Positions 17,684-27,400 of a DNA stretch of 40,629 bases are shown here, one piece after another. Position numbers and translations under genes: made by a program. The notes below the pieces were generated by a model that saw only the letters and a program-made list of their open reading frames with translations, searched no databases and was not told where the DNA came from. This DNA is from Oscillospiraceae bacterium. GTDB taxonomy: Bacteria > Bacillota > Clostridia > Oscillospirales > QAMX01. The stretch covers positions 1-40,629 of the forward strand of contig SVMB01000025.1 of NCBI GenBank assembly GCA_015067675.1. The letters run 5' to 3'. How positions within the stretch are numbered: position 1 is the first letter of the stretch; every line of letters starts with the position of its first letter.

Positions 17684-17994
17684 AAAAGTGCAGGATCACG
17701 GTGATGAAACTCGCACGCTACGATGATCTCATCGAGAAATACGAAAATCCCATCGAGCACGCCTGCGACATGAAAGAGGGGCAGGTGTTCATCGCCAACG
17801 GTTGGGAGCGGCCCGAGGGCTTCTGCCTCAGCGCGTGGGAGAGTATGTCCGCCTTTGTGCTGGCGCTGTCCCACGGCGGCGGGGATTTCTATGACGGCTG
17901 GATGAAGAATCCTAAATCTGCCATGATCTCCTGCAATGACGGTTTCCGCCCGGTGAGTTTTCTCATCGAGGCGCTTGACGAGGACGCGGAATGA
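17680..17994 (+). CDS. TIGR04076-family protein
   Basis: A 104-aa protein starting MKKCRITVMKL at the ATG that overlaps the upstream stop; an ATG 18 bases earlier lies inside the previous gene. KEGQVFIANGWERPEGFC and the W-x-S-M segment fit TIGR04076, a small Firmicutes family of unknown function with a few conserved cysteines. It overlaps the CPBP gene by four bases. Confidence 0.75.
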   Translation: MKKCRITVMKLARYDDLIEKYENPIEHACDMKEGQVFIANGWERPEGFCLSAWESMSAFVLALSHGGGDFYDGWMKNPKSAMISCNDGFRPVSFLIEALDEDAE

Positions 17995-18713
17995 TGAAAA
18001 AGCTATACGAAAAAAGCGAATTATGCTTTGCTCTTGTGTGGATCGGCATCTACTGCGTGGGCATGTCTGTTTTTGACGAGATATCCCGTAACATCGGTGC
18101 AGAGAGCTCTGCTTCGGCGCTTTTCGGTTTGGTGATTAGCCTGTTTCTGTATTTCTGGCTGAAGCGGCAGGGAAAACAGGAGCGCTTTGGCCTGTGCAAG
18201 CCGACAGTCCCCGCAAAGGCCTTTTTGTTCTACATACCGCTGATCCTGATTACGCTCCAGAATGTGTGGGGCGGCGTGAAGATGCACTATGATGCTGTGG
18301 GCACCGTGTGCTTCATCGTCAAGATGCTTTGCGTAGGTTTTCTGGAGGAACTGATTTTCCGCGGATTCCTGTTCAAGGCAATGTCCCGTGACAGCATCAA
18401 ATGGGCGGTAGTAGTCTCCAGCGTTACCTTTGGTCTGGGGCATATCATCAATCTGCTCAACGGCAGCGGTATGGGAGTTGTGGAAAATCTGGTACAGATA
18501 TTCTTCGCTGTGCTCATCGGTTTTCTGTACGTTATCATTTTCCGGCGCGGCGGTTCCCTGTGGCCTTGTATCATCTCCCACGGCGTGCTCAATTCCTTGT
18601 CGGCGTTTTCCGCTTCCGGCGAATCCATGGTACGGAGCGTGGTTTTGTGTGTGCTCGTGGTGGCGTATGCTGTTGTGCTGCTAAAGACCTTGCCGAAGGA
18701 CAAATCTCTGTAA
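17991..18713 (+). CDS. CPBP (CAAX protease/bacteriocin-processing) intramembrane metalloprotease
   Basis: A 240-aa, highly hydrophobic protein with about seven membrane segments. E119-E120-x3-R124 and F147-x3-H151 are the family motifs that form the glutamate/histidine metal site. These proteases process membrane-associated or bacteriocin-type peptides; no peptide gene is visible in the operon. It is the last gene before the terminator at 18722. Confidence 0.88.
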   Translation: MMKKLYEKSELCFALVWIGIYCVGMSVFDEISRNIGAESSASALFGLVISLFLYFWLKRQGKQERFGLCKPTVPAKAFLFYIPLILITLQNVWGGVKMHYDAVGTVCFIVKMLCVGFLEELIFRGFLFKAMSRDSIKWAVVVSSVTFGLGHIINLLNGSGMGVVENLVQIFFAVLIGFLYVIIFRRGGSLWPCIISHGVLNSLSAFSASGESMVRSVVLCVLVVAYAVVLLKTLPKDKSL

Positions 18714-18721
18714 AGATAAGA

Positions 18722-18762
18722 GGCTGTCGCAGAAAGAAAACATTCTGCGGCAGCCCCTTTTG
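18722..18762 (+). terminator. Terminator of the esterase-CPBP operon
   Basis: ggctgtcgcagaa (18722-18734) pairs with ttctgcggcagcc (18743-18755), one G-T pair, followed by ccttttggtttt. Confidence 0.8.
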
Positions 18763-18788
18763 GTTTTCAATATGTACCGTTTCCACGC

Positions 18789-19451
18789 TCACCGCCGCAC
18801 GTCCCGGCTGCGCGCTGCAAAGTCGGCGTCAATGCTTTCCTTCCAGTCTGCACTGAGCGGTGCATGGTTTGTGCGCATCTTGCTGATGGCGCGGCCAAGT
18901 ACCTCGTAGTTGAGCCGGGTGCCTGCGGAGTCGGCGTGGTAGTTGACCGCACGATCCTTTCCGATCCCAAACTGCCGAGCCGTCTCTACGGCGTCGATGT
19001 TTGCTCCCAGGAACAGAAATTCCCAACCGTGCTTTTCCTTCTGACGCTGGATCATGCGCCTGACTTTGTCGCCGGAATACCGATGGCTGGCGTTCTCCAT
19101 GCCGTCGGTGGTGATGATGAACAGCGTGTGCTCCGGCACATCCTCGCGGCGGGCGTAGCGATGGATGGTCTCGATGTGGTGAATACTTTCGCCGATGGCG
19201 TCCAGAAGAGCCGTGCAGCCGCCGACAGTGTAGTCATCCTCGCTCATCGGACAGATTTCCCGGAGATTTGCCCGGTCGTGGATGACCTGGCTTTCCGAGT
19301 CGAATAAAACGGTGGTGATCAGCGCTTCACCTTCCGTGTTCTTCTGCTTTTCCAGCATGGAGTTGAATCCGCCGATGGTGTCGGCCTCAAGGCCGTGCAT
19401 GGATCCGGAGCGGTCCAGGATAAAGACGATTTCCGTCAGATTCTTTTTCAT
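18789..19451 (-). CDS. VWA-domain (metal-ion-dependent adhesion site) protein
   Basis: A 220-aa single von Willebrand A domain. The ATG at 19451 has GGAGG eight bases upstream; an ATG seven codons earlier lacks this. D13-R-S-G-S is the MIDAS DxSxS motif, with later T and D residues in GGCTALLDA and ITTDGMEN. No signal peptide, so intracellular. Together with the macro-domain gene upstream on the same strand it may belong to a stress- or ADP-ribose-linked pair; partner proteins are unknown. Confidence 0.85.
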   Translation of the reverse strand: MKKNLTEIVFILDRSGSMHGLEADTIGGFNSMLEKQKNTEGEALITTVLFDSESQVIHDRANLREICPMSEDDYTVGGCTALLDAIGESIHHIETIHRYARREDVPEHTLFIITTDGMENASHRYSGDKVRRMIQRQKEKHGWEFLFLGANIDAVETARQFGIGKDRAVNYHADSAGTRLNYEVLGRAISKMRTNHAPLSADWKESIDADFAARSRDVRR

Positions 19452-19474
19452 GTAATACCTCCTGCATAACAAAT

Positions 19475-19518
19475 ATGACTGCGGGGTGAGGTTCGGTGTA
19501 CTTTCACCCTGCAGTCAT
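19475..19518 (-). terminator. Hairpin between macro-domain and VWA genes
   Basis: atgactgcggggtga (19475-19489) pairs with tcaccctgcagtcat (19504-19518) with one G-T pair. On the minus strand it is followed by atttgttatgc, a modest T-run, so it may only partly separate the two genes. Confidence 0.6.
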
Positions 19519-19578
19519 AGTATAGCTGATACGGGAAGGTAAATGGTCGCCTGCCGGGCGACAAATGAGGCCCGTTTT

Positions 19579-20673
19579 TCAGGCTCCCAGCAGGCTCTGA
19601 TCGAATGCAAACAGCGCTTCGTTGATTTCAAAGACGTTATAGTTGCCGTTTTCGATGAAATACTCGATGATGATGTCAAATTTGTTGGAATGTGACAGCG
19701 CATAGCCTGCCTTGGCAAGCATTTCACGGGTTTCCTCGGGCGAGAGTTCCAGTGCGATGGCAAATGCAATGGCGGTTGGCTTGCTGGGCTTGTAGTGCGG
19801 ATCGTTGCGAATCTTTGAAAAGAGCTTGCGGTCGATATTTGCCTTCTTGTAGCACTGGGCATCGGTCATACCGGCCTCATCAATCTTGCGCAGCAGCATT
19901 TCCGAAAAGCTCTCGTCAAGTCGGCTGAGGGCATCGTTGAGCGATTGGTGCTTTTTCCCGAAAGACTGCGGCAAAAAAGATGCCGGACGCATTGTCTTCT
20001 CACGCTTCGGCGCTGCTTTCATTTTCTGCATCGGAGCAGCCGCAGTCGGTGCGGGGATATCGGCATCTGCGCAGGAGGCTTCTTCGGCGGCGTCACTGTT
20101 GAATGCTATCCGGCGCAGACGGGCAGCCCTGTCGTCGGTGTGCGCTTCCACGTAGCGGTCATCAATGTAGGCTGCAATGTCGGCAAACAGCTTTTCACCG
20201 ATCTGATAGGAGGACCGGTCAAAGATGGCCAGGTAGACGGTCATGTCGTGCTCAGCCAGAAAAGCACTGATCGTGTCCACTGCCACCCGCAGCGCCCGGT
20301 CTTTGGGATAGCCGTAAATCCCGGATGAAATCAGCGGAAACGCAAGCGATTCACAGCCGTGCTCCCACGCCAGCTCCAGCGACTTGCGGTAGCATGAGAT
20401 GAGCAGCGCCTGCTCACCGTGATTGCCGCCGCGCCACTGCGGTCCCACGGCGTGAATGACATACCTGCAGGGCAGGTTATAGCCGCCGGTGATCCTGGCG
20501 CTGCCGGTTTCACAGCCGCCGAGGGTGCGGCATTCCGCCAGCAGTCCGCGGCCTGCCGCCCGATGAATGCAGCCGTCAACGCCGCCGCCCCCCAGCAGCG
20601 AGGTGTTTGCTGCATTGACAATGGCGTCCACGTGCATTTTTGTGATATCCTGTCTGACAATCTGTAACGGCAT
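19579..20673 (-). CDS. Macro-domain (ADP-ribose-binding) protein with alpha-helical C-terminal domain
   Basis: A 364-aa protein. The ATG at 20673 (MPLQIVRQDI) has GGAAAGGA upstream, and the promoter at 20738-20766 would start transcripts downstream of the earlier in-frame start at 20742, which rules that start out. Residues 5-170 are a macro domain: DAIVNAAN, GGGGVDGCIHRAAG and PLISSGIYGYP are the ADP-ribose contacts, as in O-acetyl-ADP-ribose deacetylases. A low-complexity linker follows, then about 110 helical residues (SFSEMLLRKIDEAGMTD ... SKPTAIAFAIALELS) resembling a lambda-repressor-like helix-turn-helix. That hints at an ADP-ribose-responsive regulator, but DNA binding is inferred. 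Confidence 0.85.
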   Translation of the reverse strand: MPLQIVRQDITKMHVDAIVNAANTSLLGGGGVDGCIHRAAGRGLLAECRTLGGCETGSARITGGYNLPCRYVIHAVGPQWRGGNHGEQALLISCYRKSLELAWEHGCESLAFPLISSGIYGYPKDRALRVAVDTISAFLAEHDMTVYLAIFDRSSYQIGEKLFADIAAYIDDRYVEAHTDDRAARLRRIAFNSDAAEEASCADADIPAPTAAAPMQKMKAAPKREKTMRPASFLPQSFGKKHQSLNDALSRLDESFSEMLLRKIDEAGMTDAQCYKKANIDRKLFSKIRNDPHYKPSKPTAIAFAIALELSPEETREMLAKAGYALSHSNKFDIIIEYFIENGNYNVFEINEALFAFDQSLLGA

Positions 20674-20737
20674 GGCGGCATCCTTTCCAGGCGGTGTTCG
20701 GTATTCATGCACAGGCCGGTATTCCTGCGCTGTATTT

Positions 20738-20766
20738 ATCATACATCAAGTAAACCGAAATTGCAA
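20738..20766 (-). promoter_or_regulatory. Sigma-A promoter of the macro-domain gene
   Basis: TTGCAA (20766-20761) and TATGAT (20743-20738) on the minus strand with a 17-base spacer. It decides the start codon of the gene below. Confidence 0.65.
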
Positions 20767-20805
20767 ATACTGATTCGCTTTCATTTTCCCGCACGAGTAT
20801 AAAAA

Positions 20806-20834
20806 GGAGGATCCGGCGCGTATCCGGATCCTCC
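20806..20834 (-). terminator. Terminator of the iron-sulfur protein gene
   Basis: ggaggatccgg (20806-20816) and ccggatcctcc (20824-20834) pair perfectly and the minus strand continues with TTTTT. Confidence 0.85.
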
Positions 20835-20852
20835 ATATGCTTATTTCAGGGA

Positions 20853-21701
20853 TTACCGGCTGCATTTCGCCGGGTTTTGGCACTCACAGGGCACGGCGGT
20901 CTGGCAAAGGCCGCAGCCGTAGCGCGGCGTGTGCTTCTTGCTCGTCTGGGCCACATACTTCTGGCAGAGTTCATGGTTTTTCCCGTGCTCCAGGCTGATG
21001 GCACCCGCAGGACAGCGGCTCACGCAGGCGCCGCAGCGGATACAGTTATCATAGACGCCGGAATAGGGTCGCGGATCACATTCCATCGACTCGCTGATGA
21101 TCAGCGACGTGAAGCGTCCGGCCATGCCTTTCTCGGTGATCAGTCCCTTCGACAGGCCGAAGGTTCCAAGGCCGCACAGATAGGCCACATGGCGCTCAGA
21201 CCAGTTGCTGCTGTAGACCAGAGGTTCTGTACAGCCAAATTCCTGATAAGCGGGTCTGCCCTGTGCGTCGGAGAAGCGTTCGTCGATCATCGGGGCGCAA
21301 GCCTGGATCCCCTGGCTTTCCATCCAGTCCTTCAGCGAGGCGATAAAGGTTCGCAGGAATATCTGTCCCTCAATGCGTCCGTGCAGCCAGGGTGCCGATG
21401 GCCCGTCGGTCATACAGCGATTGCTCTCTCTGACCTGCTGAGAGAAGGGAAAGAACATGGCGATGACGGTTTTTGCGCTTCCGAGCCACTGTTCGGGCTT
21501 CATGAACCACGGTCCGATGATACCGGGTTTCTGAAAGTCGATGAACAGTGCATCGTCAGCAGAGCCGATGCCGATCACCGGCCGGTCGTAGAGTCTGAGT
21601 CCGGCGAGGTCAGGAGAGATGGCATCTTCTGCCGTAACGATATTTGCGGCGCAGTTTTCATAGAGCCGATTGACGGCTTCTGTCAGGGTCTGGCGTTTCA
21701 T
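20853..21701 (-). CDS. Epoxyqueuosine reductase-like 4Fe-4S protein
   Basis: A 282-aa protein with a strong AGGAGG before its ATG. Residues 70-200 resemble the QueG/COG1600 region (SAKTVIAMFFPF, CGLGTFGLSKGLIT). C220-x2-C223-x2-C226-x3-C230 is a bacterial ferredoxin cluster, and a second cluster uses later cysteines (HELCQKY, YGCGLCQTAVPCEC). It is shorter than true QueG (about 370 aa) and has no HEAT-repeat tail. It is a reductase relative found often in Clostridia; the substrate is unknown. Confidence 0.78.
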   Translation of the reverse strand: MKRQTLTEAVNRLYENCAANIVTAEDAISPDLAGLRLYDRPVIGIGSADDALFIDFQKPGIIGPWFMKPEQWLGSAKTVIAMFFPFSQQVRESNRCMTDGPSAPWLHGRIEGQIFLRTFIASLKDWMESQGIQACAPMIDERFSDAQGRPAYQEFGCTEPLVYSSNWSERHVAYLCGLGTFGLSKGLITEKGMAGRFTSLIISESMECDPRPYSGVYDNCIRCGACVSRCPAGAISLEHGKNHELCQKYVAQTSKKHTPRYGCGLCQTAVPCECQNPAKCSR

Positions 21702-22190
21702 GGGGACACCTCCTGTTGGATGTATGGCAGTTAATAAAGAGCGAGTGGTATCGGTTTGGTGTGTTCAGACAGCCGCGTTGAACACAACGGTACACAGGAT
21801 ATTGTACCATATTTTTCTCACGGATGCTATACAAACAAAAGGGGTGCATACATATTTATCCGGCGTATCGGGAATTGGGACCATTCCATTCACGCACGGT
21901 TTTTCATCTTTTGAGCTGGCGGCTGTCCTTCCCGAACCGAAAAAAAGCGGGCCGCAGCCTGAAATCGAAGAAAAATCAGCGGCTCCCTGAATACTTTTTT
22001 GTGAACCACTGCTTTTGGGGGATTCATATCCCGGCGGCCTTTGGCAAGACTTGTCACACGCAGCTCCTACATTGCTCATGATGCGCCGGGTTTTAAGGGA
22101 TTATTGTTTTCAATACTTGTGAATCCGGGAAAAATATGTTATTCTATATGCGGCCCCATAGATTTCAAACCGCAGAGTAGGAGTAAAGCC
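21702..22190. other. Long intergenic region before the symporter gene
   Basis: About 490 bases with no convincing ORF. Features seen: a perfect GTGTTCA/TGAACAC inverted repeat (21761-21767 and 21779-21785), a possible operator; a hairpin GCCGC (21951-21955)/GCGGC (21979-21983); and the symporter promoter at 22117-22145. I do not recognise a glycine riboswitch. Confidence 0.5.
22117..22145 (+). promoter_or_regulatory. Sigma-A promoter of the symporter gene
   Basis: TTGTGA (22117-22122) and TATTCT (22140-22145), 17-base spacer, about 45 bases before the ATG. Confidence 0.6.
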
Positions 22191-23591
22191 ATGATCGGAA
22201 CAATCATCGACACCACAAACAACATTCTCTACAGCTATGTCCTCATCATTCTTCTGGTGCTGGGCGGTCTGTATTTTTCTGTACGAACACGATTTGTACA
22301 GTTCCGATTGCTGGGACAGCAGTTCAAGGCCGTCACTGAAAAAAGCATCAAGAACGGCGTCTCATCATTTCAGGCGCTGATTGTATCCACCGCGTCCCGC
22401 GTGGGTACCGGCAATATCATCGGCGTTGCAACGGCGCTTTGCGTCGGCGGATTCGGCAGCGTTTTCTGGATGTGGATCATTGCAATCATCGGGTCCGCAT
22501 CGGCCTTTGTTGAAAGCACGCTGGCACAGATTTACAAAAAGCGCGGCAAGGACGGCTGCTACGGCGGTCCCGCCTATTATATTGAAGCCGCCACCAAGAA
22601 AAAGTGGCTCGCCGCGATCTTCTCGGTTTTCCTGATTTTAACCTACGGTTTCGGTTTCAATATGCTTGCATCCTATAATCTGCAGGCAACATTCTCCTCC
22701 TACAGTTTTTACAATGCACAGTATTCTCCCTGGATCATCGGCTTCATCATCGCCGTGCTGGTCGGTTTTTGCTTGATCGGCGGCGGAAAGCGTATTATAT
22801 CGGTTACAAGTTTTCTGGTTCCGATCATGGGTGCGCTCTATATAATCGTAGCGGTTTTTGTCACCCTTCTGAACATCCGACACCTTCCTGCCCTCATGAT
22901 CCAGATTTTTACCGAAGCATTTGACCTCAAGGCCATCATCGGCGGTTTTGGCGGTTCCTGCGTCATGCAGGGTATCAAACGCGGACTGTTCTCCAACGAA
23001 GCGGGTGTGGGTTCTGCGCCGAACGCCTCCGCCTCCGCGGATGTATCCCATCCTGCAAAGCAGGGATTGGTACAGGTTCTCTCCGTTTTCATCGACACGC
23101 TGCTGGTGTGCAGTGCCACGGCATTTCTCTGCATGACTTCCGGCGTTACCCCGCCTGCCACCAGCGATCAGGCAGCGGTCTACGTGCAGAATGCGTTCAA
23201 AGCATCCCTGGGCAGCGCCGGACCGATCTTTGTCACAGCGGCAATGATTCTGTTTGCATTCACGACGCTTCTGGGGAATCTGTATTATGTAGACCGAACG
23301 ATTATTTATCTGCTCGGGAAAGAGCCCGGAAACGTTTTCAGAAACACCAGCTATGTGATAGCCTCTCTTGCAATTTTTGTCGGAGCGGGACTCAGCGCCG
23401 ATCTGCTTTGGGACATTGCCGACGTTCTGATGGGCGGAATGACCATCATTAACATGCCGGTGATCCTGTATCTGGGCAAATACGCGTTCAGGACGCTGAA
23501 AGACTACGAGAAGCAGATAAAAAGCGGTGGAGTGGCTGTATTTCACAAGCGTGATATAAACCTCCCCCATGAAACGGACTACTGGAACTGA
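22191..23591 (+). CDS. Alanine/glycine:cation symporter (AGCS family)
   Basis: A 466-aa membrane protein. The ATG at 22191 (MIGTIIDTTN) follows aggag; the reading frame is open back to 22041 but that part is not homologous. About ten hydrophobic helices are visible. ALIVSTASRVGTGNIIGVATAL and the FSNEAGVGSAPNASASADVSHP segment are AGCS signatures for substrate and sodium binding. It imports alanine or glycine with sodium. It ends at a terminator that overlaps the recombinase remnant. Confidence 0.93.
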   Translation: MIGTIIDTTNNILYSYVLIILLVLGGLYFSVRTRFVQFRLLGQQFKAVTEKSIKNGVSSFQALIVSTASRVGTGNIIGVATALCVGGFGSVFWMWIIAIIGSASAFVESTLAQIYKKRGKDGCYGGPAYYIEAATKKKWLAAIFSVFLILTYGFGFNMLASYNLQATFSSYSFYNAQYSPWIIGFIIAVLVGFCLIGGGKRIISVTSFLVPIMGALYIIVAVFVTLLNIRHLPALMIQIFTEAFDLKAIIGGFGGSCVMQGIKRGLFSNEAGVGSAPNASASADVSHPAKQGLVQVLSVFIDTLLVCSATAFLCMTSGVTPPATSDQAAVYVQNAFKASLGSAGPIFVTAAMILFAFTTLLGNLYYVDRTIIYLLGKEPGNVFRNTSYVIASLAIFVGAGLSADLLWDIADVLMGGMTIINMPVILYLGKYAFRTLKDYEKQIKSGGVAVFHKRDINLPHETDYWN

Positions 23592-24332
23592 TTATCCATA
23601 AATACCAGGCCCAAAAGCATCAGCCGCCGTACAGAATGTACGGCGGCTTTCTGTTTGGAGATAAGCGGTCAAATCAGAACCAAATGCGTCCTCAATATCC
23701 GACAGCCCGATCGTCTGCGTGCAGCCCCTGAAGTTGTACGTCAGTACGAGCTTATTGAAATCTTCGACGATGGAACGAATCGTGTAACCGTCGGCATACC
23801 GTGTGAACACTTCAAGCACGATAGGGGTAGTCTCAGGATCAATCACCAGCTTCTGGGTTTCACGATCAAGCAGATAGCCCATCGGAACTCCGCCGCCGTT
23901 GTTTTTGCCCTTGAGCGCGTTTTCCTTTTGTCCCCGGTGAATCTTCTTGGATAGCTCGGCGGAGTAGTACTCAGCATAACCTTCCAGCATGGATTCAAGG
24001 ATGATGCCCTCCGGTCCTTCGGAGATGTTCTCTTTCGCAGAGAGAACACGGATGCCGTTCTTTTTGAGAATCCGCTTATAGTGCGCACTGTCGTAACGAT
24101 CGCGGGAGAATCGGTCGAGCTTGTAAACGAGTACCACATCGAACAGCTTCTTTTCGCTGTCCTGAATTATTCGCTGGAATTCTGGGCGGTCAGCAGTTCT
24201 GGCAGACAGCGCACGGTCGATGTAGGTGGTCAGGATCGTAACGTCATTGCGGCCGAATATGTAGACCATGGACACGTCGAAGCAGTCGGCGTACTTGAGC
24301 AGGATCTCGCCTACGATTTGCGTGGTGGTCAC
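23592..24332 (-). pseudogene. Large serine recombinase, truncated and internally deleted
   Basis: A 246-codon open frame. RPEFQRII, VVLVYKLDRFSRDRYDSA and EGYAEYYSAELSKKIHRGQ are the second half of the resolvase catalytic domain, but the N-terminal strand with the nucleophilic serine (YxRxS) is missing. After the start of the recombinase domain (GYLLDRETQKL ... IRSIVEDFN) the protein jumps directly to KLVLTYNFRGCTQTIGLSDIE, which resembles the extreme C-terminus of clostridial recombinases, so roughly 250 residues including the zinc ribbon are lost in frame. The last codons run through the symporter terminator instead of the native end. The frame opens with a GTG near aaaggag. Almost certainly inactive; it marks a past integration. 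Confidence 0.85.
23622..23654 (+). terminator. Terminator of the symporter gene
   Basis: agccgccgtac (23622-23632) pairs with gtacggcggct (23638-23648), followed by ttctgttt. The minus-strand recombinase remnant reads through this hairpin, marking the approximate junction of core and accessory DNA. Confidence 0.8.
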
Positions 24333-24432
24333 TCCTTTGCAAAACGAGTCAAAATGGGGGATACAATCCTATATTGACATAATCATTTGAGACTTGCAAG
24401 GTGGAGGAGAATCAGGATGAAAAATCAGTCCA

Positions 24433-27400
24433 TTAAGCGACAATTGCAAATGTGGCATTATCCTTGATGCGCTTGATTGCTGCCATAATAGCCGCACGGG
24501 TATGAGCATCGAATAATTTCACGAACCCTACCGGCTTGTCAAACGGCGGTTTTTGCAGTTCCATGACGTTATCCATGTAACCGTTCTGCTCAATGTGGCT
24601 GATTATCTTGTGGACGAAAGCTATCTGCTTCTGGTTCAGCGACTGATCGTTGATGAAATCCGAAAACGCTGCCATGGCAGCGTCGTGATCAAGTTTGGCG
24701 ATTTTTCGAACCAGCAAGCCAAAGGGAGTGTCGCCATACTCACGCTGATAATCTTCTCGGCTGCCCAGCTCTTCGGTAAGAATGCGTTCAAGCTCAGAAT
24801 AGTCGTTGGATGTCAACGGGATATTATGTGTGAGCTTGTGTATCGCTGCATGATCACTGTGCTCGTTTACATAACGGTTTACCTTGGCACGGTAATCTTC
24901 GAAGTCATAGGCAGGATCAAGCGGATTTCCTTCCTGAACGTCGATTACCGGGTCAGCCAGTTTTGTGAATATGATAGGACGATCGCCACTACCAATCAGG
25001 AAGTTCATCAGGTCACGCAATTCTTTGCGTACGAACTCAAGATGTAACAGATCGCCGGAATCCCAGAATACATCGGTTTGAATTTCTTTGATGAGCGGGA
25101 GTTTTTCTTTGACCTGCGGAATACTTGTTTTGCGTTCCAGCAGTGCAGCTATATCGCAGAGCTGCTTTCTGGCATATCTGAGGATGGGTTTCTTCTCCAT
25201 TTGCGCGAGCATCAGACCGTACATGAAGTTGTCAAACCGCTTTGCGTATTCGTCGGTCTCATCCAAGCTAACCAAAGGTGCAATCTGCTGTGTAAGCTCT
25301 TTCTCGTCGGTGGGATCAAGAAGCGCAAATGCCTCTCTGACGCTGAATTTTTCAACGTAACGGAGCTTGAGCCGAACCGACACCAATTCGTGATTTAAAG
25401 ATATTATTTGCTTGTGACATCCGTTTACCAGCTCTTCACGCCAGTTCCGGAGCTTGTCCTCTGCATAGGCACTGTCCTGCAGAAGGCGGAGAAGATTGAT
25501 CTGCTTGCTGAATATGTTTTCACTGAGAGATTTGGTCTCGCGGGTTTCGTAACCTTCTTTATGGGCACGGAAATACTCAAAGTTGCCGCAGTAATCGAAG
25601 ATCAGGAAGCGACGCTTATCTGTGTACTCACCGTCAATCTGATCGACACAGGAAAGACCCTTACACAGGCGGGTGCCACGTCCGATCATCTGCCAGAACT
25701 TCGCCTTGGAGCGTACTTTCTTGAAAAACACCAGATTAACCGTCTGAGGAGCGTCAATGCCGGTATCCATCATATCAACAGATACGGCTATAATCGGCTC
25801 TTTTTCGGGATTCTTGAAATCGTCGATGACCGTCTGGGCGTATGCATCATCGCAGATGACACGCTGCGCAAATGCACCGTGTTTGGGATACAGTTTGTTA
25901 AAACGCTCGACGACAAACTCGGCGTGACGCTTGTTCTGAGCAAAAATGATGGTCTTGCCAAGCCTGTCACCACCGGCGACACGAATGCCGCGTTCCATCA
26001 AATCCTGCAGCACAGTGTCAACGGTAGACTCGTTGAAAACAAACTTGTTAAGCTCGGCTGAAGGAATGAAATCAGGCATCAGGCCGTCTTCGATGAAGTC
26101 ATCCTCATAGCGCTCCTTGTCCTCGTCGGAAAGATCGTCATAGGTGATGCCGTCCTCAAGGAACTTCGTCTTGACCTCATAGTTATAGTAAGGCACCAGC
26201 ACATGATCCTGCTGCACGGCCGTCTCGTAGTCGTAGGCATAGGTGGGAACATCGTGCTCCATCTCGAAGAAGTCATAGGTATTGCGGTCGACGTCTGTTT
26301 TGGGCGTAGCGGTTAGGCCTACCAGAATAGCGTCAAAATACTCGAAAATGGCGCGGTATTTCCTGAAAATACTGCGGTGGCTCTCGTCGATGATGATGAG
26401 ATCAAAGTGGGCGGGGGTGAACATACGCAGCCCATCCCTGGTCTTGGTGTCATCTATCGCGTTGAGCATAGTTGGATAGGTGGAAAAAACAATACGCGCC
26501 TGACGATCATCCTTGTTGGAACAGAGATTGCACAGGGACATGTCCGGCAGGTAATTCCTGAAGTCATCCTTGGCCTGCTTGACAAGCGCCGTGCGGTCGG
26601 CAAGGAAAAGGATATTCGTAACATGCCCACCACGACTGAGCACATCGGTCAGGCTGGACGCGGTTCTGGTCTTGCCGGTACCGGTGGCCATGACCAGCAG
26701 ATGTTTGCGAAATCCGCGCTCGACCTGCGCACAAACGGCACGGATGGCTTCTTTCTGATAATATCGATCGGTGATCTTGTCATCAATCGGGATATCGTTC
26801 AATGCAAGACGCTCAGAACGCCGGTTCATCAGCTTCTGCAGGTCATCCTTTGAAAAAATACCGCTGACCTTGCGCTGGGGAACGGACAGATCATCCCAGA
26901 AATACGTCTCAAACCCGTTAGTGGTAAACATCATGGGGCGGCGGCCGAACTTACGCTCAAGGCAATCGGCGTACAGCATCGCCTGCTTGCGCCCCACATT
27001 GGCATCACGGCTTGTGCGCTTGGCCTCCACGACCGCCAGCGGCAGACCATCCTTGCCAAAGAGCACGTAGTCCGCATAGCCCATCTGGCCGACTACCCCG
27101 GCCATGCCCTCAACGGCATACTCCTCCTGCACATCTGCATCGATACCGTCAAACTTCCAGCCCATGGCTTTCATGTCCACGTCAATGTAGCGCTTGCGGG
27201 TCGCATACTCGGAAAGCTCGTCGGGAACGAAAGTACGCTCCTGCTTGTGCTGTTCACGGGCAGAGGTGATCTCGGCGGCCATCTGCTCAATTCTGCGGCG
27301 CAGCTCCTCAATCTCGGCATCCTTCTCACCCAACAGATTCTCCTGCTCACGGATCTTCCGGGTATCGACAACAACCTTCTCGGCAGGAATCAGCGCCGGG

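Noticed and set aside
21702..22190. Glycine riboswitch upstream of the alanine/glycine symporter
   Set aside because: The conserved glycine-aptamer core sequences are not seen; only simple hairpins and a promoter are present.
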